Below are positions 21,068-22,531 of a stretch of DNA of 22,531 nucleotides, one piece after another. The DNA comes from Fimbriimonadaceae bacterium. Its GTDB lineage: Bacteria; Armatimonadota; Fimbriimonadia; Fimbriimonadales; Fimbriimonadaceae. Numbering within the stretch: position 1 is the first letter of the stretch; each line of letters opens with the position of its first letter. The stretch is taken from assembly GCA_020849075.1 (NCBI GenBank), contig JADLGZ010000051.1:1-22531 (forward strand), given 5' to 3'. Under the pieces are notes generated by a model that was not told where the DNA came from, did not search any database, and saw only the letters and a list, made by a program, of their open reading frames with translations. A program made the position numbers and the translations under genes.

Positions 21068-22531
21068 TCCTGCCCAACAATATCGTCGCCGAGCCTGATT
21101 TCGGCCTTAAGGTAGATGCTGTTTACGCCCGCCAGATTCCGGCAAGGGCACGCTCCTTGGTTCGAATTGACCCGATTGAAGCCGAGGTGATTACCGGCAA
21201 GCTAAAGGCCGAAAAGCCTTGGGAATCGCGTGCAATAACGGGCTGGAAAGTCGCCCCCGCTGGCTATGTGTGGATCCGCATCATTAGCCCTAAGAACCAG
21301 ATTCTCCAACTCAATGTGTCGGGGGCTTCCATGGCCTATGTCAACGGTGAACCCCGAGTTGGCGATGTCTACGGCTATGGGACGTACTTCATACCGGTCG
21401 TTATGAAGCAGGGAGAAAACGAAGTCCTGCTGACCGGCTTCCGAGGTGATGCCACGCTGAATTGGCGGAAGGTAGAAGCCGAGATTGAGCTAGACCGATT
21501 TGACGCAACGCTACCTGACTTCCGCGTAGACGCTCATGCGGCTCAAGGCTCTTGGGGCGGATTTGTCGTACGGAATAACTCCGCGCGACCTCGTACCGTT
21601 TCACTCCACGCTGAAGGAGCACGTCAAACCCTGCCCGCTGAGATACGTCTGATCCCTCCTCTTGGAATGGTGAAGGTCCCCATTGCCATTCCAAATGCCT
21701 CGGCGTTCAGCGTGGTCCTCCAAGAAGGTAGTTCGACGTGGGCAAACAAGGTGTTCAAACTGCAGAGCCGCAAGGCCGGCGAACCCTTTCGCCGGACCTT
21801 TCGAAGCGCCATGGACGGAAGCGCTCAATACTATGCGGTCAACCCAAGTTCGAAGCCGAATCCGAAGGTGGCCGTGTTATCGCTCCACGGTGCAAGCGTG
21901 GAAGCCATTGGCCAAGCCCAGGCCTACGGACAAAAGGATTTTTGCGACATCATCTGCCCCACCAATCGCCGCCCATTTGGGTTCAACTGGGAGGGTATCG
22001 GTCGTAAAGATGCCCTGGAAGTCCTATCCGACGCCCGATCGCTGGCGAACTACGATCCAAACCGAATCATGCTTACGGGACACTCAATGGGGGGTCACGG
22101 CACTTGGCATTTGGGAGCAAACTACCCAAACATCTTTGCCGCCATTGCCCCTTGCGCGGGCTGGATATCGTTCGACACCTACGCCGGGGGGGCAAGTTAC
22201 AACCTCAACGACCCCGTGCAGAAGCTGCTTGCGAGGGGCAACCACACCAGCGACACATTGCTCCTGAAGGCAAATTTCAGCCAGTACCAAAGTGTGTACA
22301 TCCACCATGGCGGGGCGGATGAGACTGTCCCTGTCACAGAAGCCCGGAAAATGCGAGATGAATTGTCTCCCATCGCAAAGGTGACCTACAGCGAGGTGCC
22401 CGGCATGGGGCATTGGTTTGACAACGACCCCGCGCCCGGCGCGGACAGCGTGGACTGGAAACCATTTTTTGATATCTTTAGGACTGCTCACAAGTCAGAT
22501 CCAGTTCAGTTGGGGAAGGTTCGATTTGGAA
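21064..22531 (+). CDS. Prolyl-oligopeptidase-like alpha/beta hydrolase, 5' part (3' end outside window)
   Basis: The frame is open from ATG 21064 to the end of the window (489 residues). The first ~220 residues are beta-rich, with an N-terminal jelly-roll-like region (WKVAPAGYVWIRII, MAYVNGEPRVGD, LLTGFRGDATLNW). From about 260 an alpha/beta hydrolase domain begins (PKVAVLSLHGASVE). The nucleophile is Ser341 in LTGHSMGGHGTW, the acid probably Asp419 in HHGGADETVP, and the histidine His450 in GMGHWF. This is the S9/esterase-D-like arrangement of secreted peptidases or esterases, yet no signal peptide is visible. A TGA codon eight codons upstream in frame and the ATGA overlap with lon fix the start. 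Translational coupling to lon suggests a cytoplasmic peptidase working on Lon products, but this is inference; substrate unknown. Confidence 0.88.
   Translation, partial: MILPNNIVAEPDFGLKVDAVYARQIPARARSLVRIDPIEAEVITGKLKAEKPWESRAITGWKVAPAGYVWIRIISPKNQILQLNVSGASMAYVNGEPRVGDVYGYGTYFIPVVMKQGENEVLLTGFRGDATLNWRKVEAEIELDRFDATLPDFRVDAHAAQGSWGGFVVRNNSARPRTVSLHAEGARQTLPAEIRLIPPLGMVKVPIAIPNASAFSVVLQEGSSTWANKVFKLQSRKAGEPFRRTFRSAMDGSAQYYAVNPSSKPNPKVAVLSLHGASVEAIGQAQAYGQKDFCDIICPTNRRPFGFNWEGIGRKDALEVLSDARSLANYDPNRIMLTGHSMGGHGTWHLGANYPNIFAAIAPCAGWISFDTYAGGASYNLNDPVQKLLARGNHTSDTLLLKANFSQYQSVYIHHGGADETVPVTEARKMRDELSPIAKVTYSEVPGMGHWFDNDPAPGADSVDWKPFFDIFRTAHKSDPVQLGKVRFG

Noticed and set aside
1..22531. Mobile element, prophage, CRISPR array, tRNA/rRNA, riboswitch or defence island
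   Set aside because: No transposase, integrase, direct-repeat array, cloverleaf-like or rRNA-like segment was recognised; composition looks uniform by eye and almost all sequence is assigned to genes.

Overview
The window is gene-dense bacterial chromosome with moderately high GC. It holds 19 protein-coding genes, two of them cut by the window ends. No intergenic gap exceeds about 125 bases. I see no rRNA, tRNA, CRISPR array, insertion sequence, phage gene or base-composition break. The mix is mostly housekeeping (TypA/BipA, NadB, FtsK, acetyl-CoA synthetase, Lon, P-II, 7Fe ferredoxin) with poorly characterised envelope and regulatory proteins: a DsbD-N-like domain, a haem/Ca/DUF2231 membrane protein, an M14 carboxypeptidase, a prepilin, tandem GYF_2 proteins, PilZ, and a TPR protein with a signal peptide. 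Few Shine-Dalgarno sites, several GTG/TTG starts and -10-like hexamers just upstream of start codons suggest a deep-branching phylum. My best guess is Armatimonadota (Fimbriimonas-like). This is inferred from general gene flavour only and is not proven.

Layout. 1-3814 (+): 3' part of typA, a secreted DsbD-N-like protein, nadB. 3784-6282 (-): M14 zinc carboxypeptidase followed by a cytochrome-like DUF2231 membrane protein. 6403-6741 (+): a lone small type IV prepilin between minus-strand genes. 6748-10894 (-): FlaA1/CapD-type nucleotide-sugar dehydratase and the DNA translocase FtsK. 10999-11987 (+): two tandem, overlapping GYF_2-domain membrane proteins. 11984-12948 (-): a degenerate receiver-domain protein and an unknown protein. 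12985-14988 (+): acetyl-CoA synthetase. 15003-17167 (-): P-II signalling protein followed by an exported Ig-like/TPR protein. 17201-17446 (+): 7Fe ferredoxin. 17443-18024 (-): PilZ-domain protein. 18129-22531 (+): GbsR/MarR-type regulator, Lon protease and a coupled alpha/beta hydrolase that runs off the window.

The most distinctive signals are architectural. All five convergent gene pairs end within 14 bp of each other or overlap, twice with interlocked stop codons, leaving almost no room for ordinary terminators. Divergent pairs are separated by short spacers carrying near-symmetric TANNNTA heptamers that can act as -10 elements on both strands. Several genes have a -10-like hexamer 6-8 nt before the start codon, as expected for leaderless mRNAs. 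At protein level the P-II homologue aligns gap-free with E. coli GlnB numbering but has lost Tyr51, Tyr46 and Gln39, so its control logic probably differs. No obvious new multi-gene defence or metabolic system was found. The least understood genes are the tandem GYF_2 pair, the degenerate receiver protein and the unknown protein ending at 12463.
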